A stretch of DNA of 64,000 bases from Caulobacter sp. RHG1 (GTDB lineage Bacteria; Pseudomonadota; Alphaproteobacteria; Caulobacterales; Caulobacteraceae), in assembly GCF_013181195.1 (NCBI RefSeq), contig NZ_SMZP01000001.1:496001-560000 (forward strand), in the 5' to 3' direction. Shown here piece after piece: positions 8,003 through 14,186 of the stretch (positions are counted from its first letter, which is position 1; every line of letters starts with the position of its first letter). Under the pieces are notes generated by a model that had not been told where the DNA came from, made no database searches, and was given only the letters and a program-made list of their open reading frames with translations. The position numbers and the translations under genes were made by a program.

Positions 8003-8250
8003 CAATGGCCGGCGGATGTTTGCGCGCTAGTGCGCGACCCGCCCTGTGGCAGGTGCGTTTTGTCATGCTGGCCGACACGGGCGATCAATGTTCTGGTCGC
8101 CTCATTCATGCCGATCAAGTTCACCTCAGCGCCCTGACGGCGATAGCGGAACACGACCTTGTCGACCGCACCCGCCCCGGTCAGGTCCCAGAGGTGAGCG
8201 TCGGTCATGTCGATCTCGACGCGGCGAGGATGTGACGCCCCCACTTCCAC
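8002..8250 (-). pseudogene. Remnant of a SulP-family anion transporter (STAS domain end)
   Basis: The frame of about 82 codons reads 'RRVEIDMTDAHLWDLTGAGAVDKVV' and 'GAEVNLIGMNEATRTL', the C-terminal part of the cytoplasmic STAS domain of SulP sulfate/bicarbonate permeases. A whole SulP protein has about 500-600 residues, so transmembrane part and most of STAS are missing. It begins at a GTG 8 bases after the nhaA stop on the same strand, and the frame is open a little further upstream in the nhaA end. It is probably a deletion remnant; a short expressed STAS peptide cannot be excluded. Confidence 0.7.
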
Positions 8251-8258
8251 GCCAAGAT

Positions 8259-9497
8259 TCAGTCGCGCGCCTGTGACCCTTCGGGCTTATTGCTCTGGGG
8301 CGTGAGATCTGGAGCGCTTTCGACCTTAGCTGGCAGCCGCCGTTTGGCGAGGCTCAACAGGGCGGCGCCGAGCAAGGCCGAAACCAGTGACCCGACAAGA
8401 ACCCCCACCTTCACTTCGTCTTGGAGGGCCGCGTCCCTGAACGCCAACAGACCGATGAAGAGACTCATCGTGAAGCCGATGCCGCACAACAGGCTGACCC
8501 CATAGAGCTGCAGCCAAGAGGCCGCGACCGGCAAGCATGCGACGCGCAGTCGAATGGCGAGCCATGCCGCCCCGAAGACACCTAGCTGCTTGCCCATGAA
8601 CAGGCCCAGGGCCACGCCCAAGGTTACGGGCTCAGCCAGGACCGAAGGCGTCATGCCGGCGAAGGAGACGCCCGCGTTGGCGAAGCCGAAGATGGGAACG
8701 ACTAGGAACGCCACCCACGGCGACAGAGCGTGCTCCAGGCGGTGCAACGGCGAGGTCGCATCGTCCGGCGCCGCCTTCGAGGCCCGCAGGGGAATGGTCA
8801 TAGCCAGGACCACACCGGCGATCGTGGCGTGGATGCCCGACATGAGGACAAGCCACCAGAGCGCCAGGCCCAGGACGAGATAGGGTGCGAGCCGCGTGAC
8901 CTTCATTCGGTTGAGGCCCACCAGCAAGAGACTGGCGATCACCGCGCCCACGAGGGCCGCGACGTTCAACTCCGCAGTGTAGAACACGGCGATGACCAGC
9001 ACGGCCACGAGGTCATCGACGATGGCCAGCGTCGCCAGGAAGACCTTCAGGCTCGTGGGAACCCGAGGCCCCAGGAGCGAGAGCACGCCGAGCGCAAAGG
9101 CGATGTCCGTTGCGGTCGGAATGGCCCAGCCCCGCAGCGTTTCGGCGCCTCCGACGTTCAAGCTGGCATAGATGAGGCCGGGGACGATGACGCCGCCGGC
9201 GGCGGCGATGCACGGCAGCGCCCTGTTCGACCAGGTGGCCAACTGGCCGTCTAGGAACTCCCGCTTGATCTCCAGGCCGACGAAAAGGAAGAAGATCGCC
9301 ATCAGGCCATCGTTGATCCAATGGAGCAGGTCGAGCCCGGCGAACGACATGTGGAGGGCGTTGAAATATCCGTCCGCCAACGCGGAATTGGCGACGAACA
9401 GCGCAAGCACCGCCGAGGCCATCAGAAGCAGGCCGCCGGCCGCTCCACTGTCCAGTAGTTCTCTCAGGACGGACGGTTTGCGGGTGCGTTGAGGCAT
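8259..9497 (-). CDS. nhaA: Na+/H+ antiporter NhaA
   Basis: A 412-residue inner-membrane antiporter with about 12 hydrophobic segments that exchanges Na+ (or Li+) for protons. Asp131 in '[11 protein letters not shown]' and the pair Asp161-Asp162 in '[10 protein letters not shown]' match the essential aspartates of the NhaA family; '[17 protein letters not shown]' is also typical. The start at 9497 is chosen because GGAG lies 9 bases upstream and the protein begins just before the first helix; a longer frame to 9563 adds a non-conserved 22 residues. It is island cargo, followed by a SulP fragment. Confidence 0.93.
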   Translation of the reverse strand: MPQRTRKPSVLRELLDSGAAGGLLLMASAVLALFVANSALADGYFNALHMSFAGLDLLHWINDGLMAIFFLFVGLEIKREFLDGQLATWSNRALPCIAAAGGVIVPGLIYASLNVGGAETLRGWAIPTATDIAFALGVLSLLGPRVPTSLKVFLATLAIVDDLVAVLVIAVFYTAELNVAALVGAVIASLLLVGLNRMKVTRLAPYLVLGLALWWLVLMSGIHATIAGVVLAMTIPLRASKAAPDDATSPLHRLEHALSPWVAFLVVPIFGFANAGVSFAGMTPSVLAEPVTLGVALGLFMGKQLGVFGAAWLAIRLRVACLPVAASWLQLYGVSLLCGIGFTMSLFIGLLAFRDAALQDEVKVGVLVGSLVSALLGAALLSLAKRRLPAKVESAPDLTPQSNKPEGSQARD

Positions 9498-9859
9498 GGC
9501 GCGGGTCTCCGCGCTGGCGGCCCGACCAACGTTAAACCCTGACCGACCAACACGGCCGACCACCCAGCCATGTCTATCGCATCAGGCGCCGGGACGAACA
9601 AGCCTAAGGCATCCATTCACGGGACACGCCCCTCACGTGGCTCGAACTGGATGGTTACTCGCCGTAAGGCTCAGCCGACAAGATCGACGTGGCGACGCAG
9701 TTGCGCCAGAATATGCCTTGCCAGGACTTGTTGTTCGGCGCGGGGATCAGTGGATCCGCAATGCCCTATCTGAGAAACTGGCGACGTCCGTCTATAGCCG
9801 GCCAACAGCCTAGCGCTGATGGTCCACTAGCTAGATGCCTCTGCTGGAGTCGTCCTAGG
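9498..9859. other. Intergenic region without a recognisable gene
   Basis: Only short overlapping frames occur, none with a family pattern or a convincing ribosome site. The nhaA ribosome site and promoter must lie at its left end. Nothing else was recognised. Confidence 0.6.
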
Positions 9860-10054
9860 CTATTCGGCACGATATCCGGCAGGATCGTTGATCCAACGGT
9901 TGATCGCAGACTCATGCCATCCCGCACCGTGGACACTGATCGGGACCTGGCGAGGAAACGTTCCTTCGCCGATCTTCCGATAGAGCGTGGATCGGCTAAG
10001 CCCCGTGCGCGCCAGCACGGTCTTGAGGCGGACTATGCGGTCGAGGTCGGCCAT
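9860..10054 (-). CDS. AlpA-family prophage/island transcriptional regulator
   Basis: A 64-residue MerR-like winged helix protein: 'RLKTVLARTGLSRSTLYRKIGEGTFPRQVPI' followed by 'GWHESAINRWIND', the complete AlpA pattern. AlpA proteins activate integrase or excision genes of P4-like prophages and integrative elements, so it is a candidate regulator of int or of an excisionase. A GGAG about 9 bases upstream supports the start at 10054. It stands alone on this strand. Confidence 0.85.
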   Translation of the reverse strand: MADLDRIVRLKTVLARTGLSRSTLYRKIGEGTFPRQVPISVHGAGWHESAINRWINDPAGYRAE

Positions 10055-10256
10055 CGTTTAAAGCTCCACAGACTGGGATCTGAAGGCATTCGATGGGCCA
10101 GAATTGGATTGCTTGCCTCGGGCGGCAAGGCCTCGCGGGACCAGATCGTACTCTGGGAAACAAAGACAGGCCCTAGGCGCCTCTAGCGAAGGTGAGACCG
10201 TACCTTCAGGACGCTCGTCGCGCCCTGGTGCCGCCCGTTTCGCCCTGGGTTCCGGA

Positions 10257-10412
10257 CTAGCTGCGCTCCTCGCGCCGCCGCAGTTCGTTCTCGACGGCTT
10301 CGCGAATGAAGGCGGCAAGCTGGTGAGGACCTAGTAGCGCCTCGATACGGCGCACGGTTTCCACCGGCAACCTGACCGTTGTCTGCTTCAATCCAAGCGC
10401 GGGACGTCCCAT
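10257..10412 (-). CDS. Small ribbon-helix-helix DNA-binding protein
   Basis: A 51-residue protein starting MGRPALGLKQTTVRLPVE, with the beta strand KQTTVRLP and two helices ending 'AAFIREAVENELRRREE'. This is the common MetJ/Arc (CopG-like) island regulator pattern. The start at 10412 is chosen because 'MGRP' is where such proteins normally begin; an in-frame ATG at 10466 would add 18 residues, and neither has a strong ribosome site. It is divergent from the SRR protein gene at 10518 and near a 40-bp palindrome, so it probably represses itself and the divergent genes. No toxin partner is seen on the same strand. Confidence 0.75.
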   Translation of the reverse strand: MGRPALGLKQTTVRLPVETVRRIEALLGPHQLAAFIREAVENELRRREERS

Positions 10413-10480
10413 AGGCTCATGCCTATCGGGTGACGAAGCGCCTTCCAACCCAATCACTGCCGCCATCTTCGGAAAATTGA

Positions 10481-10520
10481 CATAACCGATACCGCTTATG
10501 TATAAGCGATATCGGTTATG
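10481..10520. promoter_or_regulatory. 40-bp near-perfect palindrome in a divergent promoter
   Basis: Left half CATAACCGATACCGCTTATG and right half TATAAGCGATATCGGTTATG are reverse complements at 18 of 20 positions. The right end includes the ATG of the gene starting at 10518. This is a probable operator for a symmetric regulator, most simply the RHH protein encoded on the other side. The tandem ATAACCGATA-type half sites also suit cooperative binding of several RHH dimers. Confidence 0.7.
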
Positions 10521-11033
10521 GAGGCAACCACGCACGTTCGGTGTTCGCAAACTGATCAGGCTGGCGATGGAGGGCATATCCAAGTCTCTCGCCGAAGCAT
10601 CCTCGCGGGAGTAACGGCGGCGCCGCTGGCACCTAGCCCAGATCAAGTTCCCGCTTCCGCAGATCGATCCATTGAAGTCTCTAAGCGTTGGCTCGCCGTC
10701 GACGCCGAACAGCGCCGCCTCCAACTTGAATGGGGCACGCTGGAAGGCTGGCTGATCACCCACCGCAGTTGGTACAAGCTCACGCCCGCCCAGCAGTCCG
10801 AAATCCCCGAAGGCGCCAGGCTCCCTGAGATCGACGCGCGGCTCGATGTGCTCGAAGTCGAGGGACACGCCCTCCTCAAGGACATGCGGCCGAAGCCAGC
10901 CAAGAGCGTCGAGGCCGTCATCGCCAACCTGTCGGTAGCGGCGCGCCTGATCTTCGTGGAAGACCACCCCGAAGCGCACGGCTTGATCACCCGCGCCGTC
11001 CGCGACCTCGCCGCTTTCTCCGGTGGAAAGTGA
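10518..11033 (+). CDS. Uncharacterised protein with Tat-like SRR start (paralog 1)
   Basis: 171 residues, not assigned to a known family. After a short polar lead it shows 'VSRRSILAGVTAAPLAP' (23-39), which resembles a twin-arginine signal but with a weak hydrophobic stretch. The body is helical: 'WLAVDAEQRRLQLEWGTLEGWL', 'WYKLTPAQQ', 'IDARLDVLE', and 'VEAVIANLSVAARLI'. The protein encoded at 11819 has the same order of motifs, so the two are diverged paralogs. The ATG sits at the edge of the palindrome with no ribosome site, so translation may be leaderless; no other in-frame start exists before the SRR motif. It overlaps the HEPN-like gene (GTGA). Function unknown. Confidence 0.75.
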   Translation: MEATTHVRCSQTDQAGDGGHIQVSRRSILAGVTAAPLAPSPDQVPASADRSIEVSKRWLAVDAEQRRLQLEWGTLEGWLITHRSWYKLTPAQQSEIPEGARLPEIDARLDVLEVEGHALLKDMRPKPAKSVEAVIANLSVAARLIFVEDHPEAHGLITRAVRDLAAFSGGK

Positions 11034-11488
11034 CCCGCCGTGTCCCGCGACGACGGGACGGCGCCGACCGCCCCCTAGCGGCGACGTTTAGCCGTAACGC
11101 CGCTGGCTTCCACCAAGGCGCCGAGGCGGTGCTGACGCGACACCCCGAAGGCGCCCGCTACTTCCTGGCCATCGCCATCGAACTGGCACTGAAGGCTTAC
11201 TTGCTGGACCGAGGGATCTGCGACGACTGGAACCGCCTCTATCTCCGGCACGATCTGGTCAAGGCGCTCCGGTTCGCGCGCCGCGCGGGCTTCGCCGATG
11301 TCCCCGCCAAGCTCCCCGAACTAGCCGCGCTCCTCAGCCCTTACTATAGCGTCCACGCCATCTCAGAGATGTCGCCGCAAGCTATCGGATCGGTCTGCTG
11401 GGTGGAGGCTTGCGAAACTGTCGGAGCGCTCATCGGCGCCGTCATTGAGGTTGCCGGAGCGGATGGTTGTCGAGAAGGCGCAGCGTGA
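11030..11488 (+). CDS. HEPN-like helical protein
   Basis: 152 residues beginning at GTG 11030, overlapping the previous stop. 'ARYFLAIAIELALKAYLLDRG' followed by 'LRHDLVKALRFARRAGF' and 'LSPYYSVHAIS' resembles the HEPN pattern in which an E-L-x-L-K-A helix is followed by G/R-H-D-L. HEPN proteins are often RNases or nucleotide-binding partners in toxin and defence systems. The catalytic R-x4-6-H motif is not clear here, so RNase activity should not be assumed. Its place between the SRR protein and the sigma-like protein suggests a common job. A long frame on the opposite strand (11344-12210) is a shadow. Confidence 0.65.
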   Translation: MTRRVPRRRDGADRPLAATFSRNAAGFHQGAEAVLTRHPEGARYFLAIAIELALKAYLLDRGICDDWNRLYLRHDLVKALRFARRAGFADVPAKLPELAALLSPYYSVHAISEMSPQAIGSVCWVEACETVGALIGAVIEVAGADGCREGAA

Positions 11489-11826
11489 TGGCCTGCCTTC
11501 GCCTGCCTTGGCCGCTTGTCGTCAGCCAGTGGTGGCGCTGGCGACATCCTGGTCTCTGGCGAGGCCGGGCCTTCGATCCGGACAACACTCAGCAGGTCAT
11601 GTCCTACGCGGTCTTGCGGCTTTGCCAGGAGATGCGAGACGTTTTCCTGCTCAATCACATCAAGGCGCTCGACTACGCGCTGATAGCGCGTCACCTCGGT
11701 CTGTCTGTCGCCGATGTCCAGGCTCGGTTCGCCGAGGCGCTCTTCGAGATCTCGCGCACGATCGATCTGATCGAGCGCGTCCGTCCTCAACCCAAACTGT
11801 CCAAAGCGGAGTATCCCGATGTCTGA
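11488..11826 (+). CDS. Sigma-70 region 4-like helix-turn-helix protein
   Basis: 112 residues. Residues 45-95 read 'LCQEMRDVFLLNHIKALDYALIARHLGLS' followed by 'VADVQARFAEALFEI', which follows the sigma-4 pattern: L-x2-x-M-R-x-V-F-x-L ... Y-x2-I-A-x2-L-G-L-S-x3-V. There is no region 2, so it is not a complete ECF sigma factor; it may be an activator or a sigma-like accessory factor. ATG 11488 is taken as start with AGAAGG 11 bases upstream; it overlaps the last base of the HEPN-like gene's stop. Its end overlaps the next gene by 8 bases. Confidence 0.7.
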   Translation: MACLRLPWPLVVSQWWRWRHPGLWRGRAFDPDNTQQVMSYAVLRLCQEMRDVFLLNHIKALDYALIARHLGLSVADVQARFAEALFEISRTIDLIERVRPQPKLSKAEYPDV

Positions 11827-12313
11827 CGACAAGGGGCCATTCGCCGTGTCCCGGCGTGTCGTAATCGGCGCTGCCAGCGCCGCGCCCGTGGTCGGTGGCG
11901 CCGGCGGCAGCGCACCGTCAGACCCCGCCGTGGCGCGCTGCGCCGAGTGGCTGGCGCTCGACGCGGAGATTGATCGGCTGGGCCTGCGCTGGTCGGACCT
12001 AGAGACAATCCTTGTGCGGCAGAAGCGGTGGGAGCGCATGACGCCCGAGGAGCGCGGGGAGCTGTTGCCGTCCGAGGAGATGGACGCCATCGACAAGCAG
12101 ATGGAACCGCTGTTCGAGCAGCGGGAGGCGTGGCTGGAGGCTCTTCCCGCTGTCCGCGCCACCGACATCCACGGCGTCGTCGCCAAGCTGGAAGTGGCGC
12201 TGCGCATCATGGTCCACCAGCAAGGCGACGGCTACGATCTTTTCAAGGCGACGATGGAGGAGCTACGCACAGCGCGCTGCCCAAACTGCGGGGCGACCGT
12301 TTGCAAGCGCTAG
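11819..12313 (+). CDS. Uncharacterised protein with Tat-like SRR start (paralog 2)
   Basis: 164 residues, a diverged copy of the protein encoded at 10518. Shared order: 'VSRR' followed by a small-residue stretch ending 'AAP', then 'WLALDAE..RL.L.W..LE..L', a Trp before 'MTPEE', 'IDKQM..L', and 'GVVAKLEVALRI'. It differs by a C-terminal 'CPNCGATVCKR' with three cysteines, which could bind a metal and is absent from paralog 1. The start overlaps the sigma-like gene. Two copies of one family in a four-gene operon imply distinct but related roles. Function unknown. Confidence 0.75.
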   Translation: MSDDKGPFAVSRRVVIGAASAAPVVGGAGGSAPSDPAVARCAEWLALDAEIDRLGLRWSDLETILVRQKRWERMTPEERGELLPSEEMDAIDKQMEPLFEQREAWLEALPAVRATDIHGVVAKLEVALRIMVHQQGDGYDLFKATMEELRTARCPNCGATVCKR

Positions 12314-12603
12314 CCGCGCCACCTGCGGCAACCGCCCTGCCCACCCCAACCTGCGGGAGCCAGGACCGGAACGGTCGGTGCTCGCCCTGGAGCGCTTGGA
12401 GAGCCTCTGCCGGGCGGGATGGTGCGGGTCAAGGGCGGCTTCGCCGTCGCTCCGCGATGCGCCCGCAGGGCGCACCCTTGACGCGCGCCAGCCCGTCCGG
12501 CCCTTGTTCCACCAAGCGATCCAGGGTGTCTTGTCTCCGAGCGAAGGTCGGCAACGGCCGCGCGCTCTGTGGTCGGCCGGATAGGCCCAGCCAAGCGGCC
12601 CCG
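12314..12603. other. Intergenic region without a recognisable gene
   Basis: This GC-rich stretch between convergent genes has only short frames without family features. No clear terminator with a T run was seen. Confidence 0.55.
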
Positions 12604-12852
12604 TCAGCGCACGCGCCTGAAGCGGACACGGTCCTTGCCAGCGATGAGAAAGGCGTCAAAGCCGGCGTCATCCCAGGCCTTAAGTTGCACTTGGCTCGTG
12701 TAGGGATCGGTGGTGTTGGCCCACCACTGTTGCCGGGCGGCGCTCTTGGGAAGCATGGCGCCGAGGATGCGTTCGATCTCGGCGAAGGTCAGTTCGAGTT
12801 CGTCTTGACGCTGGCGACGCAGATGACCCGACAGGGGATCGTACTTGGACAT
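12604..12852 (-). CDS. Small DUF7662-type protein
   Basis: 82 residues beginning MSKYDPLSGHL, with 'ELTFAEIERILGAMLPKSA', 'WWANTTDP' and 'QLKAWDDAGF' in the order found in the DUF7662 family of small mobile-element proteins. Their function is not established. The start at 12852 is preferred over a long upstream extension because the conserved 'M-x-K-Y-D-P-L' lies there. It is divergent from the XRE gene beginning at 13010, with about 157 bases between them. Confidence 0.75.
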   Translation of the reverse strand: MSKYDPLSGHLRRQRQDELELTFAEIERILGAMLPKSAARQQWWANTTDPYTSQVQLKAWDDAGFDAFLIAGKDRVRFRRVR

Positions 12853-13009
12853 CCCGCAGCATCGCCGATTGATCTTGGTACGTCGAATCCGCACACGACT
12901 AGCGCGAGCGGCGAACGACCTTGAAAAGCCACGCTTGCGAGCGTTTCTGCTCCCCCAAGAACATTCCTGGATCGGCGGCCTGCCGCCTATCCGCCGCATG
13001 GAGACTTTC

Positions 13010-13438
13010 GTGACCGATACGACTGAAGCTCGCACGCCCAATCTCGTTGATCTCCACGTCGGCGGTCGCGTTCGCATGCGCCGAAAGATGCTGAACATGA
13101 GCCAGGAGCATCTCGCCGACGCGCTGAAGCTCACCTTCCAGCAGGTCCAGAAGTACGAGCGCGGCGCCAACCGCGTCAGCGCCAGCAAGCTCTATGAGAT
13201 CGCCAAGACGCTCCAGGTCCCGGTGTCGTTCTTCTTCGACGGCTTGGCGGACCCGGTGACCAACGAAAGCGATGACGTTGGCGCCGCCGCTGATCGGATC
13301 GTCACCGACTTCCTCAACACCCCCGAGGGCATGGAATTGGCGGAGACGTTCCCCAAGATTGGCCGTGGTCGCGTCCGTCGCCAGGTTCTCGACCTCGTCC
13401 GCGCCATGGCTGACGACGAAGGCCGCGATAAGGCCTGA
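13010..13438 (+). CDS. XRE-family transcriptional regulator
   Basis: 142 residues with an N-terminal helix-turn-helix: 'VGGRVRMRRKMLNMSQEHLADAL' then 'LTFQQVQKYERGANRVSASKLYEIAKTL', typical of alphaproteobacterial Cro/C1-type regulators followed by 'VPVSFFFDGL'. The start is GTG 13010, since GGAG is 6 bases upstream; an ATG at 12998 in frame lacks a ribosome site. Located between the DUF7662 gene and the tra genes, it may control transfer functions; this is inferred from position only. Confidence 0.88.
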   Translation: MTDTTEARTPNLVDLHVGGRVRMRRKMLNMSQEHLADALKLTFQQVQKYERGANRVSASKLYEIAKTLQVPVSFFFDGLADPVTNESDDVGAAADRIVTDFLNTPEGMELAETFPKIGRGRVRRQVLDLVRAMADDEGRDKA

Positions 13439-13446
13439 CGATCTCT

Positions 13447-13794
13447 TTAGCGGCCCTCCGCCGGGCGGGACTCAGCCTCGAACGCCCGCTTTCCGCCGCG
13501 TCGCCAGAGCGCCAGGGTGTGCTCGGCGTCGTCCGCTTTGAGCATGGCCGCCAGAAACGTGAAGGCGCCGTAGAGCGCGGCGCGATCATCGCGGGTCAGC
13601 TCAACCAGGCCGGCCTTCTGCACTAGGCCGCCCAGCTCGATCAGGTGGCGGGTGCGCTCGCGCCGCTTCACCACCCAGGCCCGCGTGTCCATGCGAGCTC
13701 GACGGGCTTCCAGGCGATGGCGCATTGCTTTTGCCCGATGGTCGGCGTCATTGATCGCCACCAGTGCTTGACGCAGAGCTGCTCGACCCGCCAC
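13447..13794 (-). CDS. traD: Conjugal transfer protein TraD (Ti-type)
   Basis: Up to 115 residues. 'KRRERTRHLIELGGLVQKAGLVEL' and 'RAALYGAFTFLAAML' match the small TraD of Ti and related plasmids, an accessory protein of the relaxosome (not the coupling ATPase of F). The frame overlaps traC by 47 bases if the GTG at 13794 is used; ATGs at 13728 and 13692 give shorter products and the true start is uncertain. It runs with traC away from oriT. Its usual partner traG (coupling protein) is absent. Confidence 0.8.
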   Translation of the reverse strand: MAGRAALRQALVAINDADHRAKAMRHRLEARRARMDTRAWVVKRRERTRHLIELGGLVQKAGLVELTRDDRAALYGAFTFLAAMLKADDAEHTLALWRRGGKRAFEAESRPAEGR

Positions 13795-14014
13795 GAAAGA
13801 ACCCGGAGCCGCGCTTCCTCCAGGCTTCCTTGCGCGCGGCGTTTCCGGCGTCGGCCAGATCCAACAGTCCGCCGGCCAGGGTGTCGATGTCGAGAGCGTC
13901 GGCGCCGGTGGCGATCACCAGCTCGCCAAGCTGCCGAACCTTGCGATCCTTCAGGGTTTTGGCCTTGTCTTCGAGGCTCTTCAGTTCGGCGTCGAAGTCT
14001 CGTGGTTTGCGCAT
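13748..14014 (-). CDS. traC: Conjugal transfer protein TraC (Ti-type)
   Basis: 88 residues: MRKPRDFDAELKSLEDKAK, then 'LKDRKVRQLGELVIATGADALD' and 'KEAWRKRGSGFF'. This is the standard TraC of Ti/rhizobial transfer systems, a relaxosome accessory DNA-binding protein. ATG 14014 has GGAGA upstream; the longer frame is not conserved. It is divergent from traA with oriT in between, the same arrangement as on Ti plasmids. Confidence 0.88.
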   Translation of the reverse strand: MRKPRDFDAELKSLEDKAKTLKDRKVRQLGELVIATGADALDIDTLAGGLLDLADAGNAARKEAWRKRGSGFFRGGSSSSASSTGGDQ

Positions 14015-14106
14015 CCCAAGTCTCCAGGTTTCGATGATGCACCAATCGTAAAACAGGGCGCCCGGGAATGCTGTAAGGTCGCCGGAACGCACTGGGACGG
14101 GCCGGT

Positions 14107-14157
14107 CCCTCCCGAGATTCTTTCTTGGGAGGGCGCGCTTATACGTCGTGCCGACGT
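14107..14157. other. oriT: Origin of transfer (oriT) candidate, RSF1010/Ti type
   Basis: On the minus strand this reads ACGTCGGCACGACG, then TATAAGCGCGCCCTCCC, closely matching the nick-region pattern TAA(G/A)TGCGCCCT of IncQ and Ti oriTs. Beside it is an 11-base inverted repeat (CCCTCCCGAGA 14107-14117; TCTTGGGAGGG 14123-14133, one mismatch, 5-base loop). A second perfect repeat ACGTCG-TGC-CGACGT lies at 14143-14157. It is placed between traC and traA as in Ti plasmids. Confidence 0.75.
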
Positions 14158-14186
14158 GCGCTCAGAGTAGTAGGTGGTCTGTCGCC

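Noticed and set aside
9689..10186. 165-codon frame on the plus strand across alpA
   Set aside because: The opposite strand encodes a clear AlpA protein with a ribosome site; this frame has no family pattern.
10413..10979. Long N-terminal extension of the RHH gene frame (240 codons in total)
   Set aside because: Only the last 51-69 residues match a family; the rest is antisense to the SRR protein gene.
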